From NCBI GenBank assembly GCA_015521095.1, contig WAOU01000038.1:1-21389 (forward strand): a stretch of DNA of 21,389 bases, in the 5' to 3' direction. Below are positions 8,106 through 15,814 of this stretch, piece after piece; position 1 is the stretch's first letter; the number at the start of each line of letters is the position of its first letter. The DNA comes from Desulfurococcales archaeon (GTDB taxonomy: Archaea > Thermoproteota > Thermoprotei_A > Sulfolobales > Acidilobaceae). The notes under the pieces were generated by a model. The model saw only the letters and a program-made list of their open reading frames with translations. It made no database searches and was not told where the DNA came from. The translations under genes and the position numbers were made by a program.

Positions 8106-8513
8106 TCAAGGCTCTTCAATTAAGAGGGTTTGGCGTACGTTAACAACTCCTCTTAGCTTCATTATTTTCGATATCAACTCCTTGATCCTTGAGCTATCGC
8201 CTCTAACAACGATACCAAGCATGCAGAGTTCATGTGTAATATGTATATGTAGCGTGGATACAATAATGTCAAGATAATCGTGTTGCACATCTATCAATGC
8301 ACTATCCACGCCCTTAACATGATGATTGTATATTACACCTATTATTCCGGCAACTTTGCCGCCAGACTCCCATCCATGCTCGGCTAGGAAAAGTCTTAAC
8401 GCCTCCTGGATAAGCTTAGACTTGCTCCTAATATTGGTTCTCTTCATAAAGTCTTCAATCTCCTCAGCCAAGTCGCTGGGCAGATATACTCCGAATTTGA
8501 CGTTCCTCGTCAA
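8106..8513 (-). CDS. nikR: Nickel-responsive transcriptional regulator NikR
   Basis: A 135-residue ribbon-helix-helix regulator. Residues 1-45 form the DNA-binding domain (KFGVYLPSDLAEEIEDF then a helix-turn region). Residues 52-133 form the ACT-like nickel domain with the classical square-planar ligands H78, H89, H91 and C97 (in QHDY, HIHITHE and LC). Length is that of the family. The start is TTG at 8511-8513, directly after GAGG; an in-frame stop just upstream excludes a longer form. It is the last gene of the nickel-transport operon, 24 bases after nikO. The family represses nickel uptake when nickel is plentiful, so autoregulation together with the transporter is expected. It may also act on the hyp or hydrogenase promoters, which is inference. 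Confidence 0.96.
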   Translation of the reverse strand: MTRNVKFGVYLPSDLAEEIEDFMKRTNIRSKSKLIQEALRLFLAEHGWESGGKVAGIIGVIYNHHVKGVDSALIDVQHDYLDIIVSTLHIHITHELCMLGIVVRGDSSRIKELISKIMKLRGVVNVRQTLLIEEP

Positions 8514-8537
8514 AACCTCTCTACCAATAATAATCTA

Positions 8538-9221
8538 TTATGAATGATACGGACTATATCTATTGATCACACTTATTATAGCGCCGTTCTCTAATATGAG
8601 TGTTCTATCGCATCGAACTTCTCCCGAACATCGATTGGGAGCAGTCAACACAATGGTCTTTCCCCTCTGCTTCAATTGATTAATAAGATAACGTACCATG
8701 TCGATCTTGGAGTCCTGAAGATTACTCAGTGGCTCATCCAATAATAGGAGCTCCGGATCGTACGACAAAATAGACGCCAAGGCAACCAGTCTCTTTTCGC
8801 CATAGCTCAGCGATACAGTAGATCTATCCAAGAGATAATCTATTTCAAGAAGACGGGCAACTTCAACCACTTTTCTCCTAGCGGTCTCTTCATCAAATAG
8901 TTGTCTTGGCCCATATGCTATCTCATCGAAAACCGTTGGGTTAATCATCATTACCTCCGGGTTCTGGAATAACATACCTATCTTACTCCTGACCTCCGGG
9001 AACTGGTCATGTAGAGGAACCTCCCTGTAATATACTGTTCCCGTTGTTGGAGGTAGGAGTCCAGCCATGACAAGCAGTAATGTTGACTTTCCAGATCCAT
9101 TTGGGCCTTTTATGCAGAGGATCTCGTTATCCCATACTTCTATATTAATATCTCTGAGCGTAGGCTCTCTGTTTCCAGGATACACATATGATACTTTCTC
9201 CAACCTCAAGAGTGGCTTCAT
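8538..9221 (-). CDS. nikO: Nickel ECF transporter ATPase NikO (CbiO family) with unusual D- and H-loops
   Basis: A 227-residue ABC ATPase that would power nickel entry with NikM and NikQ. Walker A is GPNGSGKST (39-47), the Q-loop Gln is Q86, the signature is LSYGEKR (138-144) and Walker B is LLLLDEP (158-164). Two normal motifs are altered. The D-loop, usually S-x-L-D, reads SNLQ (166-169). The switch histidine expected after the strand ending near residue 193 is absent; the segment reads LTAPNR. Energy coupling may therefore be atypical. The ATG overlaps the nikQ... pair in reverse order: the nikQ stop and this start share ATGA, so the genes are coupled. Substrate nickel is inferred from NikM, NikR and the hydrogenase context; cobalt is the alternative for the family. 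Confidence 0.92.
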   Translation of the reverse strand: MKPLLRLEKVSYVYPGNREPTLRDINIEVWDNEILCIKGPNGSGKSTLLLVMAGLLPPTTGTVYYREVPLHDQFPEVRSKIGMLFQNPEVMMINPTVFDEIAYGPRQLFDEETARRKVVEVARLLEIDYLLDRSTVSLSYGEKRLVALASILSYDPELLLLDEPLSNLQDSKIDMVRYLINQLKQRGKTIVLTAPNRCSGEVRCDRTLILENGAIISVINRYSPYHS

Positions 9222-9940
9222 TTTCTCGCCTCAAAGTCAAACGGATAATCGTTAAAGGTTCTGGCATCTATTGCGTATTGTAGAATTTTACTATGGGTAG
9301 CTGATCCGACTATTAGGTCTCCAATTATGCTTACTCGGTTCTTCCAGGCAGTCTTTATATCATGATGAAAAGTCCTTGCTTCTCTAGCCATTATCATTGA
9401 CAGTGCATGTCTAAGTAGTCTTGGTAGGTGAATGATAAAGATTGTAGTAATTGCAGCCGGTAACCTGAGTAGTGGAAGTCTATAGGCTCTACTTGCTATA
9501 CTTGGCCATCCTAAGTAATAGATAGTTGCTAATACTGGCAAGGGGGCAAGGATTATACGAATTATGAATCTAGCATACGTCTCGATACTATTCTCTGTGA
9601 CCTTAAGTGCCTCTATAGAACGTAGTAGCTGGCCGAAGTCCATTATACTATTAGTACGGGTTATTAGTAGCGGTAATCCAATTATCATTGACAGTAAGGC
9701 CAAATACCATGCTGTTCTAACTATCATTCCAGCCCTGTCCCGTGCATGTAGGGATACTAGTAAGGTGAACGTGGCGGCAGTCACTAGGGATATTGGGTTG
9801 TCTGTTGTACTCACTAGTAATGTGAGAAGGATGGATAATGGAAATATGTAGACTTTTCCTCTTACATCTCTATTGGTCCTGTTGAAAGAATCAATTAACC
9901 GTGATAAATTTCTAATAAATGATTCTAGCATGTTATTCAT
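9218..9940 (-). CDS. nikQ: Nickel ECF transporter transmembrane component NikQ (CbiQ family)
   Basis: A 240-residue membrane protein with about four or five hydrophobic helices (roughly 30-46, 50-65, 74-94, 124-143 and 160-173), followed by a cytoplasmic coupling region. Two Ala-Arg-Thr motifs, EART at 187-190 and DART at 225-228, are the T-component signatures that dock onto the ATPases. The family forms the scaffold linking the substrate-binding NikM to the ATPase dimer. It overlaps both neighbours by four bases (ATGA at 9937-9940 with nikN, and at 9218-9221 with nikO). The operon has one ATPase gene, so a NikO homodimer is implied. Confidence 0.93.
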   Translation of the reverse strand: MNNMLESFIRNLSRLIDSFNRTNRDVRGKVYIFPLSILLTLLVSTTDNPISLVTAATFTLLVSLHARDRAGMIVRTAWYLALLSMIIGLPLLITRTNSIMDFGQLLRSIEALKVTENSIETYARFIIRIILAPLPVLATIYYLGWPSIASRAYRLPLLRLPAAITTIFIIHLPRLLRHALSMIMAREARTFHHDIKTAWKNRVSIIGDLIVGSATHSKILQYAIDARTFNDYPFDFEARK

Positions 9941-10218
9941 CTTGATTTCACCAGTTTAGATGCGATTATATCGATTGCTAGGATTATCGCGACGCCGAGA
10001 AGACCTGATGCAATATATCCTGCAACAGGGCCTAGGCCTGGGAATGTGTAGTCCTCGAATGGTGTATGGTAGTTGACTATGTCGTGTTCTTCTAGTCCAA
10101 GGAGTGATGCTGCGATATCTAGGGGCTCGTGATAGCCTACTTTTTCTGCTAGAATCACTCCGAATATGGGGCTTAGAAAGACCATGAATATGAGTAGTAT
10201 AAGTAGTTTCTTCTCCAC
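9937..10218 (-). CDS. nikN: NikN-type PDGLE-domain subunit of the nickel transporter
   Basis: A 93-residue membrane protein with an N-terminal hydrophobic helix (about 4-24), an extracytoplasmic loop and a second helix (about 64-86) ending in basic residues. The loop has the PDGLE-type pattern: PLDIAA, then a leucine-rich step, then HTPFEDYTFPGLG. Such proteins are the small additional component of CbiMNQO/NikMNQO transporters and help metal loading of the M subunit. The start is GTG at 10216-10218, just after the nikM stop. It overlaps nikQ by four bases. The position M-N-Q-O is the usual order. Confidence 0.87.
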   Translation of the reverse strand: MEKKLLILLIFMVFLSPIFGVILAEKVGYHEPLDIAASLLGLEEHDIVNYHTPFEDYTFPGLGPVAGYIASGLLGVAIILAIDIIASKLVKSR

Positions 10219-10219
10219 G

Positions 10220-10873
10220 TCATATCCCCTCCAGGCCCATGACTAGATGGGGGTTCCGTTCATACACGTACAGTACGATGAGGCCTGTTATTATTCCTTC
10301 CACTACTCCAAGAACGAGATGCCATATCCCCATTACTGGTATTGTTATCAATACGCCATATGGGAATCTAGGGGATAAGCCGATTTCTACGCCACACGCG
10401 ATACCTGCTATAAATAATGAGATCCAGCCCGCCATAAATGATGATATGAAGATTCTCTTTTTTCTATCCGTGTTTTTTAGTAGCCTCATAAAGAATCTGA
10501 ACGTGGCATATCCGGTGAGCACACCTATTATAGCCATGTTCAAGATATTAGCTCCCAGCGTGGTTATTCCGCCATCGTGGAAGACAAGGGCCTGGACTAC
10601 AAGGACTAGTGCCAGCGCAATGCTTCCGAGTGCAGGGCCCAATATTATGCCTGCCAGCGCGCTTCCAAGGAAATGTAGGCTTGTGCCTCCTGGTATCGGC
10701 CAGTTAAACATTTGTGCTACAAATACGATCGCAGCGATTGTAGTGATTGTCGAGATTTTCTCTGGTCTGAATATGCTTCTTGAGCGTTTGCCTATGATAG
10801 TAAAGTATCCTATTGTCGCTAGATATGTTATTGTTATCCAGTACACGTCGAGGAATCCGTCCGGGATATGCAA
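10220..10873 (-). CDS. nikM: Nickel-binding S component NikM (CbiM family), TTG start
   Basis: A 217-residue membrane protein that captures nickel for the ECF transporter. I choose the TTG at 10871-10873 because it yields the N-terminus MHIPDGFL. In this family the amino group of Met1, His2 and His67 bind the metal. With this start, the conserved histidine of GTSLHFLG falls exactly at residue 67. A longer frame opens at 10921, but that version would bury the essential N-terminus and overlap the TATA box. A GGTG ribosome binding site (10885-10882) precedes the TTG. Six or so hydrophobic helices follow. It is the first gene of the nikMNQO-nikR operon. Confidence 0.95.
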   Translation of the reverse strand: MHIPDGFLDVYWITITYLATIGYFTIIGKRSRSIFRPEKISTITTIAAIVFVAQMFNWPIPGGTSLHFLGSALAGIILGPALGSIALALVLVVQALVFHDGGITTLGANILNMAIIGVLTGYATFRFFMRLLKNTDRKKRIFISSFMAGWISLFIAGIACGVEIGLSPRFPYGVLITIPVMGIWHLVLGVVEGIITGLIVLYVYERNPHLVMGLEGI

Positions 10874-10881
10874 GAGTGGAG

Positions 10882-10918
10882 CACCATTCCTCATAGAAAT
10901 GTGCACCCTAAATATAAG
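10882..10918 (-). promoter_or_regulatory. Promoter and ribosome binding site of the nickel operon
   Basis: On the minus strand CTTATATTTAG (10918-10908) is a TATA-like element. Initiation about 25 bases downstream (near 10887) would give a leader of about 13 bases, containing GGTG at 10885-10882, before the TTG start of nikM. The same bases read CTAAATATAAG on the plus strand, so the element could serve both the nickel operon and hypE. Confidence 0.55.
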
Positions 10919-10949
10919 CATTACACCACTCTACACAAGACACCGATAT

Positions 10950-10985
10950 ACATATCAGTAGGGCAAACTTCACCATATGATATGT
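10950..10985. promoter_or_regulatory. Dyad between nikM and hypE, candidate NikR operator
   Basis: ACATATCA (10950-10957) and TGATATGT (10978-10985) form a perfect 8-bp inverted repeat with a 20-base spacer. It sits in the divergent region between the nickel operon, which carries nikR, and hypE. The left arm overlaps a second plus-strand TATA-like stretch (10946-10956), and the right arm reaches the first hypE start codon. The half-site spacing is longer than in the E. coli NikR operator, so NikR binding is only a hypothesis. Confidence 0.35.
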
Positions 10986-12067
10986 TGGGGATGCACTTGG
11001 AAAAATGGAAAATAGCTTCTCGCAAACTCTTAACAAGACGAATACTCCTCTCACACGGAGGAGGAGGAAAAGAAACCCACGAGATAATAGAAAAACTAGT
11101 AAAAAGACTCGTCCCACCAGAATATTGGAAAACACCCGAAGGCACAGGACTAGACCTGCTAGATGACGCGAGCCACATTAAACTAACAAACAACCATATA
11201 GCAGTAACCATAGACTCCTACACAGTAGACCCAATAGAATTCCCCGGAGGAGATATCGGAAAACTCGCCGCCAGTGGAACAATCAATGACCTATTAATGA
11301 GCGGAGCCAAACCTATAGCCGCTCTCGACTCTATTATTGTAGAAGAAGGATTCGAGGTAGAAAAACTGGCAAAAATAATCGACAACATGGTGGAGACCTT
11401 CATAAATAACAATGTCTCAATTATAGGAGGAGACTTCAAAGTAGTCCCGAATGACAGCCTCGACGGAATAATAATAACAACAACTGGTATAGGCGTGGTA
11501 ATTCATCCTATCCGCGACGACCGAATAATGGAAGGAGACAAGATAATAGTAACGGGACCCGTTGGAAACCATGGAGCTGCAATACTCTCAGCGAGAGGCA
11601 CTTATGGTCTAAAAGTAGATATCAAGAGCGATGTTGCTCCATTAACAAGCCTCATGATTCCCCTGATAGAAGAATATGGTCCCTATATTGGAGGAGCAGG
11701 AGATCCTACACGTGGAGGCGTAGCAATGCTATTAAACGAATGGGCGAAAAAGAACGACGTCCTGATATACATTGATGAATCTAAGATTCCAATTCGTGAT
11801 GAAGTAAAGGCCTACGCCGACCTAATTGGTGTAGATCCCCTAGCTCTTGCAAGCGAAGGAGTGGCAGTAATAGCGGTAAGACCAGATCATGCAGAGAAAG
11901 TACTAGAAAGAATCCATGAGCTTGGCTTGAGAGAAGCATCCATTATAGGGGAAGTTAGAGCTCCAAAACATGAGAGACATAAGGGAATTGTCATCGCCAA
12001 AACAACCGCTGGAGGATTCAGAATAGTGGAAGAGCCTAGCGGAGAAATAGTTCCAAGAATATGTTAG
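10982..12067 (+). CDS. hypE: Hydrogenase maturation protein HypE
   Basis: About 361 residues. HypE dehydrates the carbamoyl group on its own C-terminal cysteine to a thiocyanate, the source of the cyanide ligands of the Fe site. The C-terminus is PRIC, the required ending. The PurM-like ATP-binding fold shows HGGGGKETHE near the N-terminus, GGDFKVV in the middle and GDPTRGGVA further on. The open frame extends up to 10868, but those extra residues are not HypE-like and would cross the nikM promoter. I favour ATG 10982 (ATG 10991 and TTG 10997 are also possible). It is the only hyp gene on this strand. Its stop overlaps the hypB stop by three bases, tail to tail. Confidence 0.95.
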   Translation: MLGMHLEKWKIASRKLLTRRILLSHGGGGKETHEIIEKLVKRLVPPEYWKTPEGTGLDLLDDASHIKLTNNHIAVTIDSYTVDPIEFPGGDIGKLAASGTINDLLMSGAKPIAALDSIIVEEGFEVEKLAKIIDNMVETFINNNVSIIGGDFKVVPNDSLDGIIITTTGIGVVIHPIRDDRIMEGDKIIVTGPVGNHGAAILSARGTYGLKVDIKSDVAPLTSLMIPLIEEYGPYIGGAGDPTRGGVAMLLNEWAKKNDVLIYIDESKIPIRDEVKAYADLIGVDPLALASEGVAVIAVRPDHAEKVLERIHELGLREASIIGEVRAPKHERHKGIVIAKTTAGGFRIVEEPSGEIVPRIC

Positions 12068-12786
12068 TGGTCTTTTTCTAGAATCCTTTCTATTAGATTT
12101 TCTAGATCCTTGTATGCATTAGTCTTTTCAAGTAACTCTAGGTTTCCAAATGCGCTCTCAAGCTCGTCATCGTATCTTACTAGTATTCCCTCCCTTAGGA
12201 AATTATTGGAGACGTCTCTCACCATGTTATACACGATGGCATCAGGCTCTTTGCCCATTTCCTTTAACAGCCACAAGAGTCTATGCAGACTATCTAGGGA
12301 GAATTTTGACGTGCTCGAAACAACAACTAGTCTAGGATTCTCTAGGACATTAAGGAGATCTAGGACTATGTCGCCTGCACCTGGAGGAGTATCAATAACA
12401 ACAGTATCATAGCCTTCATAATCTATTGCTGATAATAGCTCTCTCAAAGCATTTACAGCCTCCACTCCCCTCAACGCGAGGGGGAGACCCTTAGCATAAG
12501 GCGCTATACTAACGAATCCCAGACCGTCGACCCTGATTGGATCGATACCCTTCTTTTCCCCGGGCATTATATTCCTAGGATCTATTCCCAGGCCAACATG
12601 AAGATTAGGATCCGTAATGTCTAGATCAATTAACAGTGTTCTCCTACCACGCCTCGCCAGTCCAATTCCTAGTAGGAGAGCTATTGTAGTCTTACCAACA
12701 CCTCCTTTAACACCTAGTATGACAATTGTCAACCTCTTAGATAGCTCCCTCGATATCCTAGCAGGCCTAGGATCAGACAACATCAC
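12064..12786 (-). CDS. hypB: Archaeal ATPase-type HypB (MinD/Mrp family) for nickel insertion
   Basis: A 240-residue P-loop ATPase. The deviant Walker A is GVKGGVGKTT (25-34), with the MinD signature Lys27 and catalytic-loop Lys32. Switch I is DLDITDP (54-60), and switch II is VVIDTPPGAGD. No cysteines are seen, so it is not a cluster-carrying Mrp/NBP35 protein. The archaeal HypB characterised in Thermococcus is a MinD/Mrp-type ATPase that partners HypA, and this gene directly follows hypA and overlaps it by one base (TAG/GTG). No classical GTPase HypB is in the window. The start is GTG at 12784-12786, with an ATG as the next codon. The function, loading nickel onto HypA, is by analogy. Confidence 0.88.
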   Translation of the reverse strand: MMLSDPRPARISRELSKRLTIVILGVKGGVGKTTIALLLGIGLARRGRRTLLIDLDITDPNLHVGLGIDPRNIMPGEKKGIDPIRVDGLGFVSIAPYAKGLPLALRGVEAVNALRELLSAIDYEGYDTVVIDTPPGAGDIVLDLLNVLENPRLVVVSSTSKFSLDSLHRLLWLLKEMGKEPDAIVYNMVRDVSNNFLREGILVRYDDELESAFGNLELLEKTNAYKDLENLIERILEKDH

Positions 12787-13175
12787 TACTCTCTCACCTC
12801 ATACAACAGCCTTATTCCTCTACCCTTAACCACGATGAAGTCACGTGATCCACAGGATGGACACTTAACATATGCGTGTACAGCTTCCGGCACGAAATGT
12901 ATCGCTTCTCTTTCATCCTCTGAAAGATCTACTTCGTCAAGACTCCACCTATAGCCGCAAATGTTACACTTGAACTCTGCTTTCTCCCTAATAATTTCAT
13001 AATCAACGCCTGGTGCAACCTCTTTCATCATCATGTCTAGGTACTGTCTTAACACCGACTCATCTATATTTTGGAGCTCTCCGGCGACTACCTTAATCCT
13101 TCTGAGACTAGGATACCGTGTTATAAGATTCTCGACCTCTAAGATGACTGCCTCGGCAATAGCCCACTCGTGCAT
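12786..13175 (-). CDS. hypA: Nickel metallochaperone HypA
   Basis: A 129-residue protein that delivers nickel to the large subunit. The N-terminus is MHEW; His2 and Glu3 are the nickel-binding residues of the family. A zinc site is formed by C70-x2-C73 and C105-x2-C108. About 31 residues, rich in Asp/Glu, separate the two CxxC pairs, longer than in bacterial HypA but seen in archaeal forms. It lies 47 bases after hypF and overlaps hypB by one base. Confidence 0.97.
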   Translation of the reverse strand: MHEWAIAEAVILEVENLITRYPSLRRIKVVAGELQNIDESVLRQYLDMMMKEVAPGVDYEIIREKAEFKCNICGYRWSLDEVDLSEDEREAIHFVPEAVHAYVKCPSCGSRDFIVVKGRGIRLLYEVRE

Positions 13176-13222
13176 TCAATTATACACCATGTTATTAATG
13201 CTAGGAGCATATCATATTTTAG

Positions 13223-15529
13223 CTAATTCGATAATAAACCAGTATATAATAATTGTCCAGCAGCTATTCCACCGTCTCCCGGCGGGATCTGCTTATGATA
13301 TATTATATTAACTCCTACTTCTCTAGCAGCATCCTCGACGCCCAACGCTATATACTCGTTAACAGAGGCCCCACCCGTGAACAATACATTATTTCCAACA
13401 TGGGACAAGGCCTCTCGGCCAAGTACAAGGCCTATCCAGTAAAGTACAGTTGCTGACCTCCTCAAACCTTCCTTGAATCCCCTGCCAAGATATCCATCTA
13501 TAACATACATAACTGACTCGAAGGGATCGAGATTACTCCCAACATAGGGAGGATCCCTGTCCTTATAGGGTGTTATCTTAGACGCCAATATTCTAGACTC
13601 AAGGGTAATCGCTGGCTCACCTTCATATGTCCTCCTATAAGAGATGCCTAGCAACGCAGATAACGCATCAGCCAGCCTACCAGCACTACTCGTATATGGA
13701 CTGTGCAGAGACATTTTCACAATATTAGCCGCATTCTCAATGCTTATATTTTTTGGAACCTTGCTTAGTTTCTCTAAATATTCTATTACCTCGTTTTCAC
13801 CCATTTCTTTTGAGAGGATTCCTACAAGGATCCTCAAAGGATTCCTAGTCGCCGCGTCCCCACCGGGTAAAGGATAATAGTCTATATGGGAGACCCTGCT
13901 ACACTCTAAACCATCTACTATTAGGGCCTCTCCTCCCCATACATTACCGTCAAGCCCGTATCCGGCTCCATCCACTACCACAGCTGGATAAGCCTCATCC
14001 ATAGAAAGTTTTCTATCGGCGATCAATGATAGTGCGTGTGCACAATGATGCTGTATTTCTATCGGATCTACATCGTATTTCTCCATGAATCGTGATGCTA
14101 TTCTCCTGTTTGAGTATCCTGGATGCATGTCGATGACTAGGTATCTTGGCTGTAGCTTGTATTGGTCAACGAACCATTTAACCTCCCCCCATAGTTCCTC
14201 CAGTTGAAGTGGATTATCGAGATCCCCAATGTACTGGGTTAGAACTATCTTATCCTCGAAGGATACACCTCCTGCAGTCTGTAGTTCTGCTCCCAGTGCA
14301 GCTGACTCTGGTAGCTCTATTGGTGCCTCTATCCAGTATGGTGCGTAGCCACGGGATCTACGTAACATTACTATGTGGCCACGAGTTTTTCTTACTACAC
14401 TGTCGTCCACCCTATGCACTATTTCCCTATTGTGCTCTACTATGTAGTCGATCTCTCCGCCTAACTGGTCGAGGAGACACTTCAGATCTTTGCACATCGG
14501 GAATCCGTGCTTGTTACCACTGGTCATGACTAGGTATCCGTCCCTGACGTGGCTGAGTATAATTGCGTGGAGACCAGTATATGGTAGCATTATTCCCAGC
14601 CAGTGCAGGTTTGGTGCTATAAGATCTGAGACATTACTCGAATCTTTCTTTTCTAGTAGTAGTATAGGTCTTTCAGCCGACTTGAGGAGCAAGCAGTCCT
14701 GTTCAGACATGTATACTAGATCTCTGGCCTTGTTGCAGTCTTTGACCATAAGTGCTAGCGGCTGTGTAGGCCTTTGTTTTATTTTTCTCACACGGTTAAC
14801 AACGTCGTCTCTTGTCGCGATAGATGCTATATGGTAGCCTCCCAGTCCTTTTATCGCTATGACGTAGCCCTCATCTAGTAGTTTTGCGGCTGTGATCGGT
14901 ACATCTATTGTCTTAACCAAGTCTCCATTGGAATCCAGTAGCATTGTTTTGGGTCCGCATTCACTACAGCTTATCCCCTGAGCATGATATCTCCTAGTGT
15001 TGTTAATGTCTTGATATTCTCTACGGCAGTTCTCACAGAGGGGGAAGGACTTCATGCTAATGTTTTCTCTATCGTATGGTAGTGTGTACATCATTGAGTA
15101 TCGGGGACCACACCATGCACAGCTATTCCATGGATACATGTAGCGCCTATCGCCTGAATCGAATATTTCACGTAGACAGTTCTCGCATATACCAAAGTCT
15201 GGTGGAATAGCGCTTCTGCTAGAAATGTTTCTTTTACTGGGAAGGATTTTGAACGAGTCATAGTTTCCAAGTAGAGTATTATTTATTGTTATCCTATGTA
15301 TTCTTGCTGGTGGAGGCTTGTATTTTCGTATACTGTCGAGGAATCTATCGATATCTATGCTACGGCCCTCTACGTGGATTTCTACCTCGCTACCTCCTAG
15401 GTTTACAACGTAGCCCTTTAGCCCGTGTTTCTCTGCAAGTCTATGAATGTATGGTCTAAATCCTACTCCTTGTACGAGCCCCGTTATCCTAATCTTTACC
15501 GCTTTTACCTGCAACATCTTCCTCCTCAA
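13223..15529 (-). CDS. hypF: Carbamoyltransferase HypF
   Basis: Up to 768 residues, the normal size. HypF uses carbamoyl phosphate and ATP to carbamoylate HypE. Domains in order: acylphosphatase (about 12-98, with GLVQGVGFRPY); a zinc-finger region with C115xxC118, C137xxC140, C165xxC168 and C188xxC191; a YrdC-like domain with KGLGGYHIA and the KIKQRPTQPLA motif; and a Kae1-like carbamoyltransferase domain with QHHCAHALS and VVDGAGYGLDGNVWGGE. All key motifs are present. The first ATG (15529) overlaps hypC by 41 bases; ATG 15517 or TTG 15514 would also serve and lie nearer the acylphosphatase domain. Co-transcribed with hypD and hypC. Confidence 0.97.
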   Translation of the reverse strand: MRRKMLQVKAVKIRITGLVQGVGFRPYIHRLAEKHGLKGYVVNLGGSEVEIHVEGRSIDIDRFLDSIRKYKPPPARIHRITINNTLLGNYDSFKILPSKRNISSRSAIPPDFGICENCLREIFDSGDRRYMYPWNSCAWCGPRYSMMYTLPYDRENISMKSFPLCENCRREYQDINNTRRYHAQGISCSECGPKTMLLDSNGDLVKTIDVPITAAKLLDEGYVIAIKGLGGYHIASIATRDDVVNRVRKIKQRPTQPLALMVKDCNKARDLVYMSEQDCLLLKSAERPILLLEKKDSSNVSDLIAPNLHWLGIMLPYTGLHAIILSHVRDGYLVMTSGNKHGFPMCKDLKCLLDQLGGEIDYIVEHNREIVHRVDDSVVRKTRGHIVMLRRSRGYAPYWIEAPIELPESAALGAELQTAGGVSFEDKIVLTQYIGDLDNPLQLEELWGEVKWFVDQYKLQPRYLVIDMHPGYSNRRIASRFMEKYDVDPIEIQHHCAHALSLIADRKLSMDEAYPAVVVDGAGYGLDGNVWGGEALIVDGLECSRVSHIDYYPLPGGDAATRNPLRILVGILSKEMGENEVIEYLEKLSKVPKNISIENAANIVKMSLHSPYTSSAGRLADALSALLGISYRRTYEGEPAITLESRILASKITPYKDRDPPYVGSNLDPFESVMYVIDGYLGRGFKEGLRRSATVLYWIGLVLGREALSHVGNNVLFTGGASVNEYIALGVEDAAREVGVNIIYHKQIPPGDGGIAAGQLLYTGLLSN

Positions 15530-15791
15530 GGGAACGGAGCATATCTAGTATTTCCTCTCCCTTTTCCTCGAGCCCAGATATAAACTCGCTTATGTCTCTT
15601 GCCCATGTCTCAAGTTGTTCATCTGATAGTCTTGCAATAATGATGCCGGCATGAACTATAACATAGTCTCCGGGCCTGACCCCTTCTATGGTATTGGCGT
15701 CCGTCTCAATTGATACTCCATCAGAGAACTCTACTATCGCTATACCGTCACTCCTAACCTTTACTACCCTTCCGGGTATACCTAGACACAT
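15489..15791 (-). CDS. hypC: Hydrogenase maturation chaperone HypC
   Basis: A 100-residue protein with the family N-terminus MCLGIPGRVV. Cys2 (after Met removal the N-terminal residue) carries the Fe(CN)2CO group between HypD and the large subunit. The OB-like barrel covers residues 1-50. The C-terminal half (about 55-100) is a charged helical extension, some 20 residues longer than the usual 75-85-residue protein. It begins 23 bases after the hypD stop and overlaps hypF. Confidence 0.96.
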   Translation of the reverse strand: MCLGIPGRVVKVRSDGIAIVEFSDGVSIETDANTIEGVRPGDYVIVHAGIIIARLSDEQLETWARDISEFISGLEEKGEEILDMLRSLEEEDVAGKSGKD

Positions 15792-15814
15792 ACACTTGTC
15801 ACCTCCATACTACT

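Noticed and set aside
10874..10921. Longer nikM with 16 extra N-terminal residues
   Set aside because: It would hide the Met1-His2 nickel ligand and overlap the promoter; the TTG start puts His at 67 as required.
10868..10981. Extra 38 codons in front of hypE
   Set aside because: They have no HypE similarity, cross the nickel-operon promoter, and lack a ribosome site.
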